This document shows, piece by piece, positions 1 to 11,946 of a stretch of 64,000 nucleotides of DNA (its first letter is position 1; each line of letters begins with the position of its first letter). This stretch comes from Cladosporium sp. IMV 00045 (Eukaryota; Ascomycota; Dothideomycetes; Cladosporiales; Cladosporiaceae): contig MSJI02000552.1 in assembly GCA_001931905.2 (NCBI GenBank), forward strand, positions 1 through 64,000. Reading direction: 5' to 3'. A program made the translations under genes and the position numbers. The notes beneath the pieces are model-generated. The model was not told the origin of the DNA. It ran no database searches and saw only the letters and a list, made by a program, of their open reading frames with translations.

Positions 1-1106
1 TGATGCAGTTGTGAACATCCGGGAATCCCGCCTGTTGTATGTTTTTGTCTTTTTTTCTTCTTCTTTTTTGCTCCTCACATCACTCTGCAAGCGAAGACAG
101 AAGTCTAATACACCTACCAAGTCACCAATCCCAGAGATCCAACAAACCGTCCAGCATCTGAACTCGAAATTGCAACAACGTTTCTACCCGCTGTCTCTCG
201 AACCACTCTGTCTTCCTCTCTGGCGACGAAGATACGCTTCGCACACGCTGCCCTGCCCTTCGCGGACGCACCGCAAGACTCGCTTTCAAAGAGCCCCATT
301 CACCGCCTTCACGGCCTCGGCGACAGAGAAGTGAGGATAGGAAAGGCAAAGGGAAGGCAAGAGTCCAGCGCGTGAGCAAAACGCGGGAGAGAGCCTCTTA
401 GTCAACATCAACATCATCCGTCCCGACTCGAGTCCAAGCTCCGGCTAGACAGATGGGTGATCAATCGGTAGGTCGGAAGTCGGGACAGCCGGCCTGGATG
501 GTGAGGACGTCGATGAGTGTAGAAAATGGAGGATGTCATATCCATCACGCGGAATCTGGGAATGATCAAAAGGAGAGCGTGTGACCATATTATGGATGGT
601 CTAGGACGGTGAGGTATGAGATAATCAACAACATCATCAACCCATCTCTCAAGAAACAAGGCCACGGACAAATGATAGTGCAAGGAGAGAGTAGTGTGTC
701 AGGACATGATGACGAGACTCTTACTCCAGCGCCCTTCCCTCCTTCCATAAAGTCTCGAGCGCATTCGTCAGGAGAGGGTGGAAGAATGAGCACTAGAATT
801 GAGCATGAGTATGAGCATGACATCCACCACATTTCTAGACACGCACTCCATACACGCAGGCACGTACGCACCGCAAGAGGAAGCGAAACGAAGCGGGCAA
901 AGAAGCGAAAAAGGCAATCCTCGCTAACTCGCTAAGACTTACATAAGCTTGCCTAACAAACACACTTTCTCAGTTGCCGAAGCGAGGCGAGAAGGGGCCA
1001 TCGCGTGGCAAATATTGAATCCTTCCTTCCTTCAATTTGATTAAATCAATCAATTAATATATCGAATTTATTGCTTACTGATCACGGTTCACTCTCACGT
1101 CTCATC
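1..1106. other. gene-free flank
   Basis: No open frame here has an ATG start, a recognisable family or plausible splice sites. The stretch lies beyond the stop codon of the SFT2-like gene, so its right end probably holds that gene's 3' UTR. AT-rich words appear around 1040-1075, just before the gene end. Confidence 0.5.
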
Positions 1107-3311
1107 TCACTCATTCATCCAAGCGGTGACCCTACTCCCGCCAAAACGAGCCGCGAAGCGAAGGCCCTGGGAGCCCATGGGGAAGTAAGAGACGAGGTAC
1201 CAGACGAGGGCGACGAGTTGGACCATCGAGGCTATGAGGGTGAGGAGGAGGGATTGAAGCTAAAGAGAGCGAGAGTGGTCAGCGCGGACTGGTTGTGAGG
1301 TGACATGTTTTGTTTCTTGGTGATTGCCAGGGTGGAGCGAGCGGTGAAGATGGAGGGGATACGGTAGACGTGGGATGGATGGGGATGATGGACGCGTAGA
1401 AGGTTCGGTGCAGATTCGTAGACAGACGCGCGCTTTTGCGATTGTCATGATTACGAAGCATTCGCTTCGGGAGGGTCGTATGGACGGGGGATGGGAAGGT
1501 GATGGTGAAGGCATCGCGAGTGCCGTGTGTAAACAGTACATGTAGGCGAGATGTGATGTGATGTGAAGAAGGGGATGGATGGTGGCTTGCGGCAGACGAC
1601 TTACCCCGACGGCGAAATAGAGTGTCAGCCCAATACTTCCGAAATAAGTCGCCGTGAAGGGCAACCTTTCTTGAGACAGGAAGTGTTTGGCTGTGCAAGA
1701 GGGCGAGGATCAGCAGTCAGCAAACAATGGAATCAGGGTTTCGGCGAGCGTGGGGTGCATGAGTGACCGACGAAGCCGCAGCCACAGGATCGACGACAAG
1801 GGTCGAAGGGAGATGTCGGAGGGTCGTTGCGAATAGCTTCGAATAGCTAGCTAACCGACACACGGCAAGAGGGTGATCGTGAGCTGACTTACCGTAGATC
1901 ATCGGGCCCATGAGGGCAGCCCAGGAGCCAAGGAAGAGCGCGGAAGCCATGGACCATCTGACCAGCGAGTTAGCGCCACTACGTACTGGGCAGAACGGTC
2001 ATGCAGAGTGGTTTTCGGGCAATATCAGACATGATATTGCAACGCTCGAGTCGTGTAGGTGATCGACAAAACAGGACGGCGGGGACAAGGATAGCAACTC
2101 CGCATGCAAAACCTGGAGAGCGCTAGGGAGAGGGCATGAAGAATGGGCGATGGCGCGCTTGTGGTGCACGACATGCGGCCGGGCGGCCGGGCATGCCTTG
2201 AGCTTGTGGTCAGGCGGGCCCTCCCACTGCCTTAGCGTCCGTCTCGGGATCGTCGCGTGGCGAGCTCGGCCAGTCAAGGCGACGACGTCGATGATGCGCT
2301 GAATACGAGTGCATGCACACCATCTTCCATGCTGCGCCATCATGGGGGAGAGCTTCGTGTGTGAAGATAGCAGCAGCAGCAAGCCGCAAGCGAAGCGAGA
2401 AAGCCTGGGCCTCGAAAAGCGGGGCAAAGCGGAGATGTGCGTGAGAGAGCGTGGGAGGTCGAGGCACCAAAACAAGGAAAAGAGAGGCGCGTGAGGCAGT
2501 ATAGTGATGAGAGTGTGCGCGTGTGAGAAAGAGAGGTAGGAAAAAGTGGGCAACGTACAGAATAGCAAACTTTCGAGGCTTGAGACTGAGGATGGGGAAG
2601 AGGGTGAAGCAGACGACAAACAGCGCGAGGGCGGCCAAGTTGAGGCCGCCGAAGAGGAGAAGGCGATCCCAGCGACTTACTGTAGGGCGGCGTCAGCGCG
2701 TTGATTCTTTGAAGGTGAAGTCGAGCGCGAGGCGTGCTGAATGGCTGCCCGGGAGGATCAAGACAATGCATGTCTTCGATGCGATGCAAGTCGCACAGCG
2801 TAGGAGCTGCAGGAACTCCTCCCTCGAGCCACAGCGGCTCGCTTGCAGAGCACTAGAGATGCAACAATGTTCTGCATATTGCAGGTGTTTGAGCCCGAGA
2901 GGCCGGCAAACGCTGTGCAAAACGGCAGGTTTTCTAAAGCGTTTCCTCTCGCTCTAGCTCTGCGGAAGATCGAAAATCCCACGCCGCATCGCGCAGATGG
3001 ATGGGGAGACGCCGACGACGACCTGCCAAAGGCACGCGCACCGGCAAACGACATGCAGGCAGCGCAGATGATGTTTCAGACTTACGAGCAAACCAGCCTT
3101 CTTCCTCCTCTCTTCTATTCCGCGCAGGCAGAGGCGCGCCGGGGCCTTCGCCTTCAGTGGTGGGCAGTTGCACATAGCTTTCGCCGCCAAAAGGGTTGTA
3201 TTGTGAGAGTGTGCCTAGCAGACCGCCTTGTTGTCTCTGAGTGTTGACGGGCACTTCACGGCGTGACCAGCCTAGATCGTTCATGCGATCCCTGAATGAC
3301 GTCGCGGCCAT
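1107..3311 (-). CDS. SFT2: Sft2/Got1-type vesicle transport protein
   Basis: Small tetra-spanning Golgi membrane protein of the Sft2 family, which acts in fusion of endosome-derived vesicles with the late Golgi. I join five exons: 3311-3086, 2679-2559, 1957-1893, 1690-1605 and 1259-1107, giving 216 residues with consistent phases. After a soluble N-terminus of about 75 residues comes the family core beginning SRWDRLLLFGGLN, then KPRKFAILW, with hydrophobic segments near residues 83-106, 113-135, 148-165 and 167-188. The C-terminus carries the conserved YFPMGSQGLR and GGSRVTAWM. Length and domain order match the family. The introns (406, 601, 202 and 345 nt) are far longer than those of most genes in this window. 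The start is the first ATG that gives a family-like N-terminus. The gene is divergent from the bHLH gene 4.1 kb away. Confidence 0.9.
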
Positions 3312-3534
3312 TGTTTAGATGTGGTCGTGCAGGAGGTGTGCGGCAGAGGTGGGATAGATAGGTAATAATGGAGCAGTCCAAGCAGGCGCCGGGAGTGGAG
3401 GAGTGGGTTTCGTTGACAAAGGCCGGGACTATTGTAACAAGGAATTGTGTTGCCTGTTGCAGACGCCGGGTGACGGTTGGCTTGGAAGGCTTGCCGCGAG
3501 AGCCGATTGGGGAGGGAAGCGTGAGAGAGAAAGG

Positions 3535-3573
3535 GTGTGTGTGTGTGAGTGTGAGTGTGAGAGTGTGTGAGTG
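3535..3573. repeat. GT/GA-interrupted dinucleotide repeat
   Basis: An imperfect GT microsatellite interrupted by GA steps, about 220 bp upstream of the SFT2 start. Confidence 0.85.
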
Positions 3574-3586
3574 GACAAGGTCGGCA

Positions 3587-3617
3587 AGCAGGCAGCCAGG
3601 CAGGCAGACAGACAGGC
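3587..3617. repeat. CAGG/CAGA tetranucleotide repeat
   Basis: An imperfect run of GGCA and GACA units. Similar CAGG or CCTG runs recur at 4026-4046, 4706-4720 and, on the opposite strand, 5431-5462, all within this one intergenic region. Confidence 0.8.
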
Positions 3618-3740
3618 GCTACGAGTGGCGGACGCAGAGGGGCGGTGGGCGCAGCGACGAGCACGCTTATTCAGGTAGCAGCCGGATGATCAAGGAAGAG
3701 GCACTACTCGGGCGTGCTCGTGTGTGGTGATTGACGATGA

Positions 3741-3770
3741 TGGTGGTGGTGGTGGTAGTGGTGGAGGTGG
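3741..3770. repeat. GGT trinucleotide repeat
   Basis: An imperfect GGT array with single GTA and GGA interruptions, in non-coding sequence. Confidence 0.8.
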
Positions 3771-6700
3771 ATGTTCTAGGTGATGGGGTCAGTTGAGGCT
3801 AAGGAGCTTCAGGCGTAAGCTCGACGCTGCTCCCTTCTCTCTAACTTAGTGCTAGTGCTGTAACTCGCCTTTAGCTCGCCTGTCTGTCTGCTCCCTGCAA
3901 AGCTCCATGGACTGACACTGGCCGTGCCCGCGCGCGCTTCGCCCCGCAATTGCTTGTGCATGCGGCCCTTGAATAGCAACGAGGATAGGCTCGCTGTTCG
4001 ATAGGCAGACGAGACAGGGCATGAGGTAGACAGGCAGGCAGGCAGAGAGCCGGGCGATGGAACCGTTGCACGGGCGATTTAGATCTGGCATGCACTACTA
4101 CCTTTGACACCTGCATCGGCCAAACGATTCAAGGGACTGGCTTGCTTCCACCATCGAAACCAAGAGATGGGAGATGCTCCAATCGCATCACTCTCCTGAT
4201 GCCCTCCAACTCACCATCTCTCATCCGCCAAGGGCGTGTGATCGCGTTTCTGCCCGCTGGATGAGAGGACGAGAAGGAAAGAGAGCAAACACTACTGTTA
4301 TCGTAGACATCACCGCGTCCACCCGCCCGTCCCTTAGCTTCGGAGCGAGGGCCGTGCCTTTTGCTAATGTGATCACCATAAGAGACGGCGCGCTAACAAC
4401 AGGCAAGGCATTATCATGTCGACTTGCTCGTAGTTATTGTAATAGTTAGCCGCGCTAAGCTGGGGTCTTCTGGACGAATGACAGGCAGAGAGAGGGAAAT
4501 CAGAGCAGAGCAGAGCAGCTACCTGACTAGAGCCTTTGTCCGGGTTTGAGACGAGGGAGCATTGCAGTGTGTGCAGACGAGTGTGGTAGTAGTGAGGTGA
4601 TGGCTCTGCATTGTCCTGATTGGTGAGAGACAAGGTTGCGCGACACCTACCTACCCACTGCCTACCGACCTGCTCGAGCGTGCGTGTGCAAAACCAGAAG
4701 AAGAGACAGGCAGGCAGTTCGTCCGCGGCGGGTGGAGCAGTTCAAGACGAAACGCGTGCGCCGCAGCAAGGGTGGCGATGAGGTCGTGATGTCTCAGGTC
4801 GAAAGGGTCATCACCACGGTGGACTTGTGGCTGCTTGCTACCGTGCTAGCTCGAGATCGGTATGAACCCTAGATGCACACTCGACGCAAGCCAGCAGATG
4901 CAAGAATAGCCCATTTGCGCCTGGGCGGCTCACGGCAGCGGGATGCGCCAGGAGAATTCGAGGGTGCAGGGAGGGAATATGGAATAGATTGCGGTGGTGT
5001 GCTTGTGTGAGAGCGAGGGCAGGAGAGCAGTGTGCATGGCTCGACCGACGGCGTGGATCAAAGGATTGCATGCCCACGATGGTGGATGTGGATGTGGGAT
5101 GAGGTTTTGGCTAGCGGTACGGTTTCGTGAGTCACTTTATCATATGTACGCGTCAGGCAAGTGAGACTGAAGAGCAGCCGGGGGGCAGACCAAGGACGAG
5201 CACCGGACACGGGTTGCGAGTGAGTGAGCGAGCGAGAGAGGTGTGTGCATGGCTAGTTGATTGACTGCAATGAATCGGGGTTTGTCAGTAGGTGTGAGCA
5301 GGGCAAGTCGGCATTGCTCACCCTCCATGACGGGCAGGATGGATGCAAGAGAGCGATAGAAAGGCTGATGCAGACATATATATACATGTATCTCAGCCCT
5401 GCCCGCCGCGATTCCCATCTGACTGCTTTTTCTGCCTGCCTACCTGCCATCCTGCCTGCCTGAGTGACTGTCTGATTGACTCTTGAACGAGCACTCGTCC
5501 ACTGTCAGCCGTCGTTCACCGGAGAATTTCTCTTCACTCTTGCATCTCTTGCATATCGCCTCACGTGCATTGTCGGGATTATACCGTCTGACTTGCACGT
5601 TGCCTGCATTCGATTGTCGACCTTGCATACATTCAAACCAATCCAGGTGACGAATCATCAATCAAACAACAACATCAACATCGACATCATCGACAAACGC
5701 ATCGAAGACGTTTGACGACACGAGACGAGGAACTCCTTCGGCTCCACAGCTTAACAGCCATCCCCAGACTTCGCTCTCCAAGCTCTCTCCAAGTCTCTGC
5801 ATCTCCCTGCAAGACGCAGGGCTCGACAGGGAATCGGACCGCAAACGCTCGCCGAGGCACCACAACGCGCCCACGGTTTGCCTGTGAACAGATCGCGTCA
5901 TCGTCATCGCACCGCCACTTTGCTGCGAGATTGGTCGCCTTCGCTCGGCCATATCCCACTTTTGTCTCCACGCCTGCATCGAGCGGTATTTGGGTGACTC
6001 GTCGTCTATCGCGCGTCTGCCACTACCCTCACACCGCCAGCCGAGCAACCGATCGACGCACTACCACATACAGCTTGTCTGTTGGTTGCGTTTTCTTCAA
6101 ACGACGAAGACGCGCATCAACAATCCTTGACGCGCGCGCACAGAGCCAAATCTCACTTTAATCTTCCTGCTTGCACGACCAAGGGCAAGCCTCGCACCAG
6201 CTGCCAGGCTTTGTTGGAGAGAGACAGTTGACAGCGTGGTGGCACAGCCTACTCGCCCACTCGCTCAAGGTCTCACACAGAGACTCAGCCAGCCCGCCAA
6301 CCAGTCAAACACTCCTCAGCCAGCCAGCCCAGCCCAAGCTTTGGGACTGGACTACTTCTGTCAGCCCTCTTTTCACACGCCGTCGCTTTCCTGCTACTCC
6401 CACGACTCGCTTCGTCCTCTCGGCTGCTGGGCCGAACAGACAGGACTTGGGAGCAGCACCGAGAGACGTACCCCAGACCGAGAGTTACGTCTAGTGTGGT
6501 GAACCCCCGCCCAGAAGTGATCGGCGTCGCACAACCCTTCTCCACCGCGACTGCCACAGCTATCCTCCTACGGCTTCCTACCACTACAACCTATTGCTAT
6601 CTCCTGCTATCTCCTCCCCTCCCTCTCCCTCCTCCTCCTTCATCCATCCTTTGCGCGACACCAACTGCGCGACTCATCAGTGCAAGGCCGCTCCTAAGCG

Positions 6701-7437
6701 GTGACAGCTCTGTATATCCTTCCGTCTATCACTCCTCCATCCATACCCATCACCACCACCCCCTCCTCCACCAAATCACCCCGCCTCCAAAACCACTGGT
6801 CGCAGCCAATCCTGCACCACACCGCCTCCCAACGCCAGCTCGCCCACCTGCCGACTCACCACCCACGCCTGCTACCCGTCCATCGCGACACAACCTCCAC
6901 CAATCGATCCATCTGCGTCGCGCCTTTTTGCACCTCACTGTCGCAGCCTCTTGACATATCACCACAATCTGTGAGTCAGCCCTTTGCCTCTTGCCTTTCC
7001 CCATTCGGCGGGTTTCGGCCTGCCTCTGCGCGCATCCTCCCGGGTTTCGCATGACGCGCCCGTGAATGCCATTGCGCGCGACACCTCCCCGCGCCGGTTT
7101 CGCACGGCTCATCGCGGACGGCGACGTTCGTCAAGCTGCAGCTTCCCGTTGATGAGGAATTAATTTCGCCAAGATTGCCTGCTAATATTCCCTTTCCCCC
7201 CCCAGTCCTCTTCTCCCATCTTTTTCGACAGTATCGATCTGCCGGTGAGACACCGTGCGGTCGAACACCTCCATCCATCGACGGCGATTGAGTAGTCCAC
7301 GACCGAGCCCGCATCAACATCTTATACACCTCAAACTTTCCTCGTTTGACAAGCCACGCTTCAGTCGGCCCGGTCAGACATAAGCAAGGAGGCAACCAAA
7401 GCAAACACCAGCAGTTAATGCACCAACACACCGAGTA

Positions 7438-9298
7438 ATGACTGCTTCCTGTAAGTCTTCACGAGCTTTATCTCAATTCACCACCACAAACAATACCATC
7501 TTTGCCTTGTGCAAGTTACACAATCGCAACACTTGCGCGCCTCAGGCTATGGCTTTCTCTCCCAGTACTAACATGTCGAGTCACAGCAAACAACGATCTC
7601 ACGAGCTTTCCCCCTTTCGACGATCACGATCACGGCAAAGCCAGTCCCCAAGACACCAACAAACACGACTCTCCCCTCGAATTCAACCTTGACAACGACG
7701 TCTTGGACACCAGCGCCATGGCCGGCGCCGGTTCTCCTTTCATCAAGGCCGAGCCTAGCGACTTCTTCGACCCCAACCAATACATTCAATACGGGCAGAA
7801 TGGTCAGCCGCAACAGCAATACGGCAGCACATCAGGCAACATGAACATCAACCCCGCCAATCTGTCGAACGGCATGTCGCAGAGCTTCGGCCAGAACATG
7901 ACCTCCAGCTTCCACATGGGCAACTCGGGTATAGCAGACGATGAGCTGCTCGATCTGCAGCTGGATCAGAACAACCCACAAGGCAACAACTTTGATTTCA
8001 ACACTGGTGTACAAAACTTCCTCAACAACGCGCCCATGAACCAGCAGCAGAGCGGAAGCCTGTACTCTCACACCCCCGATGGAGCACCCATTCAGTCACC
8101 GTTCAGTAACGGCGACTTCAACTACTCTCAATTCAGACCCATGCCAGGCCAGCAGTTTCCAGGCGGTGGACAGAGCCTCCCACAGCAGGGCGGCCTTCGC
8201 GGACAAATGCAGCAGCAACAAATGGACCGCAAATTCTCCGACGCCCGTTCTCCGAACTCGCCACATACCGGCGCGAGTCACCTGCAAGTGGGCGATAACT
8301 ACCACGCCGGCATGCAAATCCGTCACCAGCGTCAGCAGAACTCGATGGGTGGCAACGAGTGGGACAGCTCGCCGAGTCATCACACCAGCCATCAAAGCTG
8401 GGGCGAAACCTCTCCATTCCCATCTCCCAACAACGGCCAGCCGATGAACAGACAAATCTCGGAAGTGTTGCAGGGCAGCCATCAGCACAAGGTAGCCTCC
8501 TCGCTGCCCACCATCCCCACGAAGATGGAACCTGGGACCGGAGGAGGCCAGACACAGGAGGCCAAGCGCAGGAGGAGACGTGAGTCGCACAACCTCGTCG
8601 AGCGCAGACGTCGTGACAACATCAATGAGCGCATCCACGACCTTGGCACGCTTGTTCCACAGCACAGACTCGAGGACGAGAAGGTGCGCAAACACCTGCA
8701 GACGAACGCCCCTCTCTCGCCATCGATCGCCAATGCCGGCGGCATGTCTCCTCCCGCCGCCACTTCTTTACTTGCCGGTCCTTCAGGTCGCCGCGCCACT
8801 GCTGGTAACATCACGCAAGGCCTCCCGATCGAGGACAAGGACAAGGGTCCCAACAAGGGTGACATCCTGAACGGCTCTGTCGCCTGGACTCGCGACATGA
8901 TGTGGTACACCCACTTGAAGCTTCGCCAAGAGCAGGAGCTTAAAGAGCTTGTCGCCAGCCTGGGTGGTACTTGGCCATATTCCCCCAACGAGGAGGAGAA
9001 GCGTATGCACAGCGAGATCTGCGAAGTCCTCAACAAGCATGCACCACTTGGAGGCTTCACAGGATACTCTCGCGCTCCTGGCTCGGGTCTCAGAGTCCCT
9101 GGCTTCACCAATGTTGCCGGAGACAGCACCAACGCCGACGGCCAAGTCATGCCTAACAATGGCCAAGACGTTAGCCCTGGGTTTCAATCTGGCGGCAGCG
9201 GAATGAGCTCAGGTGGTGTCTCACACAACGCTGGCACCTTTGGTGGCTGGCAAGGTGATTTCAAAGAAGAGGACGAGTACGCGATCATGGAGTCCTAG
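7438..9298 (+). CDS. bHLH transcription factor with long interhelical loop
   Basis: Nuclear DNA-binding regulator of 574 residues. I place the start at the ATG at 7438, with a 136-nt intron 7451-7586 (GTAAGT, CTAAC branch site, CAG) after only 13 coding bases. The open frame continues further upstream of the acceptor but without a better ATG. The first 330 residues are Q/N/S/P-rich and look disordered, as activation regions often do. The basic region ESHNLVERRRRDNINERI starts at residue 337 and has the His339/Glu343/Arg347 set expected for E-box binding. Helix 2, beginning NKGDILNGS, lies near residue 426. The loop between the helices is therefore about 65-70 residues of low-complexity sequence. 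It resembles fungal bHLH proteins annotated as GlcD-gamma-like, but I do not assign a symbol. A very long pyrimidine-rich leader precedes it. Confidence 0.88.
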
Positions 9299-11170
9299 GA
9301 GGATCCTATCCGTCGCGTCGGTATCCCTCAACCGGGCTTCTGGGCCTGATCGGCAGACCGAAACTGAAACCATTTCCTTCCTTGCACCTTCTTCCGTGCG
9401 GACACTTGGCTCGAGCAATCTGGAGCCCCAATCGATTTTGTCTACCAACCAATAGATCACAAGCATAGTACACAGCCACGGCCAGCCCCTAGCTCTCCCA
9501 GCAGCCGTGGCGCACAATGATACCCCTTGCATGGACGACAGCTCCCCACTCTCAGGATCAATTTCCCGGCGTTACGGTTGGTCTCATTCGAACACACACC
9601 TTTTACTACATTTCACTCTCGACTTTTTTGATTCGACGTTTCATCATGATACCAAATTGGGGAACCACAAACACCCCTTTCGATCTCGAGACAAGCCATA
9701 CACCACACCATCCATCCCGACATCCCTGCCTCATGCTCCTTAGATGAGTCACTCTCCAGAATACAAGCCATCTCCTGCTGCGTCTACCACCTGCACTTGC
9801 GCAAGAGAAATTGCATGCATTGCAAAGTAGAGGCAGAAAGGGCTCGGGTGCATGTGCATCAGTCAGCATTCAGCATCATACAAGCTCGAGATTACCAACA
9901 TCATCATCTTCATCTTGATTGGCAACACCATCGACAAGAGACCAAACAATAACAACAACATCTTCACTGGCGTTCTGGAGACAACGGATCAGAGCCCTCG
10001 TCAGGGCATGCGGAGTCTGAGGATTTTTCTCCTGATTTCCTGCTTTTTTGTCGGAATCGGATGGGCGGGGCATGAACAGAAACGACGTCTTGTGTTTTCT
10101 TCCTCTCTGTTTTCTCTTGCACTTACCTTATCATCTTTTAACTAGCTCCTGTTCTTGCATGTCATGTAGCTTCTTTCTCTTGCTCTGGGGAATTTCATAT
10201 TGCTATCTGTCTCTCTTACCTTACCTATCATCTCATCCTGAACTGTGTTGATCTTTTTCTGGTGTGATTTGGCTTGTCCTCTGAGACATTGAGATGAAGG
10301 GCGAGGCCATGCATTATGTTCTCTTTTTTCTTTTGCTTCTTTTTGTTTGATGCTGCATTCTGCATTTTGTTATATATCTCTTTTTATAATATGATATTCT
10401 TACATTTGACTCTGTGACTTTGATCGTGGAACAAATACACTTTCCCTTGCTCTTTGTCTATTCTACCCAACCGTCTGAAATCTCGCCTCTCTATCTCCGT
10501 GTTCGTATGAATTCCCCTCCTCTTTGAAACTTAAAATTCAGTCTCCTTTCTTTTGCCCTCGTGATCCCGCTCGATCCTGATCATCGAAAGGTAGTAAATT
10601 CCCTCTTGCGAAGCTACGAAGGCTTTCTTTCTACCTTCTTGGCCGTTTCGAGTGCTGTCTTTCCTTTTGGCCTCGTTTCGTGCTGAGATGCGTTGCACCT
10701 CTTTGAAGTTGCATTTTTGGGCTGAAAGGGCTCGGGGGTGGAATTGATTTGAGTGGAGTTGATTTGAGTGTTGCGAGGAGCGTGGATGTCCTGCTGGCTC
10801 TGCTTGGCTGCGGTATTCTTTTCGAGATGTGCTGCGGCGATTTGGAGTGGAGTGGAGGGTTGGGGTTGGAGGTTTGGTGGTTTGGCAGTGCTACTGCTTC
10901 GTTTGGGGTTGCTTCATTGAGGTCGCGATTGGTTCAGACCCAGAACTGCGCTCGTCGGTTCGTCGTAACGCGGCGTTCATGTTGGTGCAGACCTACCAGC
11001 AGCCAGCCGGCATGTCCAATCCCGATTTCACCACTCTCAGACGACTTTTTTGCCCGCCGTCCGGGAGACGAGACGCAGTCTGCCAGCCTTGCTTTCGAGA
11101 ATCCCTTCTCGCCTCTTGAACCCAATCTGAATGCCTTCCCCAAGTCTCATTCAAACGGTGGAAGTCCTCT
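9299..11170. other. intergenic region, T-rich 3' side of bHLH gene
   Basis: No credible gene is seen. About 10080-10720 is T-rich with TTTTT and TATATA words, which fits a 3' UTR and terminator zone. Frames at 10749-11369 on the plus strand are antisense to COX19 and lack coding character. Confidence 0.5.
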
Positions 11171-11482
11171 TCACTTCCCCTTCCCCTCCCCCTCGCCACT
11201 TCTCTGCGCAGCAACCTCCCCCTCCTTCCCCTCATTCCCAAACCCCAAATTCCGCATCTCGTCGGGAGCCATCAATCCCCTCTCCATCCTACAGCTCAAA
11301 TACCCTTTACTCAACTCGCGGCACTCGGGGGAATTCACGCCCCGGGCGGACCGCAGGCAGCGCAGGTAGGCTTTCATGATCGGTTGGCATTCCGCGTCGT
11401 GGTCGAGTGGGAATGAGCCGCGGGCGGGTGGGTTGGGCTTGCCGATTTTCACGCCGGTGCCGGGGGCGCCGAATGTGGACAT
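11171..11482 (-). CDS. COX19: cytochrome c oxidase assembly factor Cox19
   Basis: Single-exon gene for a 103-residue twin-CX9C protein. Cox19 is a copper-linked assembly factor of cytochrome c oxidase in the mitochondrial intermembrane space, imported by the Mia40 disulphide relay. The N-terminus MSTFGAPG and the segment RGSFPLDHD are typical of the family. Both CX9C motifs are intact: C32-QPIMKAYLR-C42 and C54-RELSKGYLS-C64 (numbering approximate). LMAPDEMRNLGF follows as in orthologues. Beyond that lies a Gly/Glu/Lys-rich tail of about 20 residues that I do not recall in shorter family members. The next gene on the same strand is also a respiratory assembly factor. Confidence 0.93.
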   Translation of the reverse strand: MSTFGAPGTGVKIGKPNPPARGSFPLDHDAECQPIMKAYLRCLRSARGVNSPECRELSKGYLSCRMERGLMAPDEMRNLGFGNEGKEGEVAAQRSGEGEGKGK

Positions 11483-11946
11483 GACTTGATTGTGTGTTTT
11501 TTTTTAAGGTGGGGGTTGAGGTTTTGGGTTGGTGTGGTTTTGGTGTGGTGGAGAGGTTTGGTGTTGGGGAGTTGTGAAGATGAGGTCGCGAGGATGGAGG
11601 TTGCGCTGCGGAAGGGAGCAAGATGTCGGTCCGAGCTTAGCTTTTGTAGTATTTCCAGAATACCGACCCTGTCGATGATGCATTTGCTGCTAATACGTGC
11701 CACATACTGATATTTCTCTGCATAGAACTGGGTGAGATAGGAGTGAGTGCCTTTACGAGATATGCAAGTGTTTGTTTCGTTCATAACTGTTTTGCCACTT
11801 GATAATAGACAGAAATGCTCAATCATATGCGCAGTCTTCATGTTCGCAAGGTGCCCATTCTGGCTTCCATCAATATATTACAAATATGCCAAACTTCCAA
11901 TCTCAGTCCCACAGTATTCATACACCTTCCCATGCCAAAATCCAGC

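Larger units (their letters stand above)
3312..7437. other. long divergent intergenic / leader region rich in simple repeats
   Basis: This 4.1-kb stretch separates the divergent SFT2 and bHLH starts. No frame in it looks coding. The left part is dotted with GT, GGT and CAGG-type simple repeats. From about 5460 the plus strand becomes strongly pyrimidine-rich, with runs of CTCC and TCTC up to about 6960. That pattern fits a long promoter and 5' leader of the bHLH gene. Several short ATG-started frames in this part would act as upstream ORFs if transcribed. The transcription start cannot be placed from sequence. Confidence 0.55.

Noticed and set aside
10749..11369. 206-codon plus frame opposite COX19
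   Set aside because: It is antisense to COX19 and its downstream part is Pro/Ser/Phe-rich, typical of a mirror frame.
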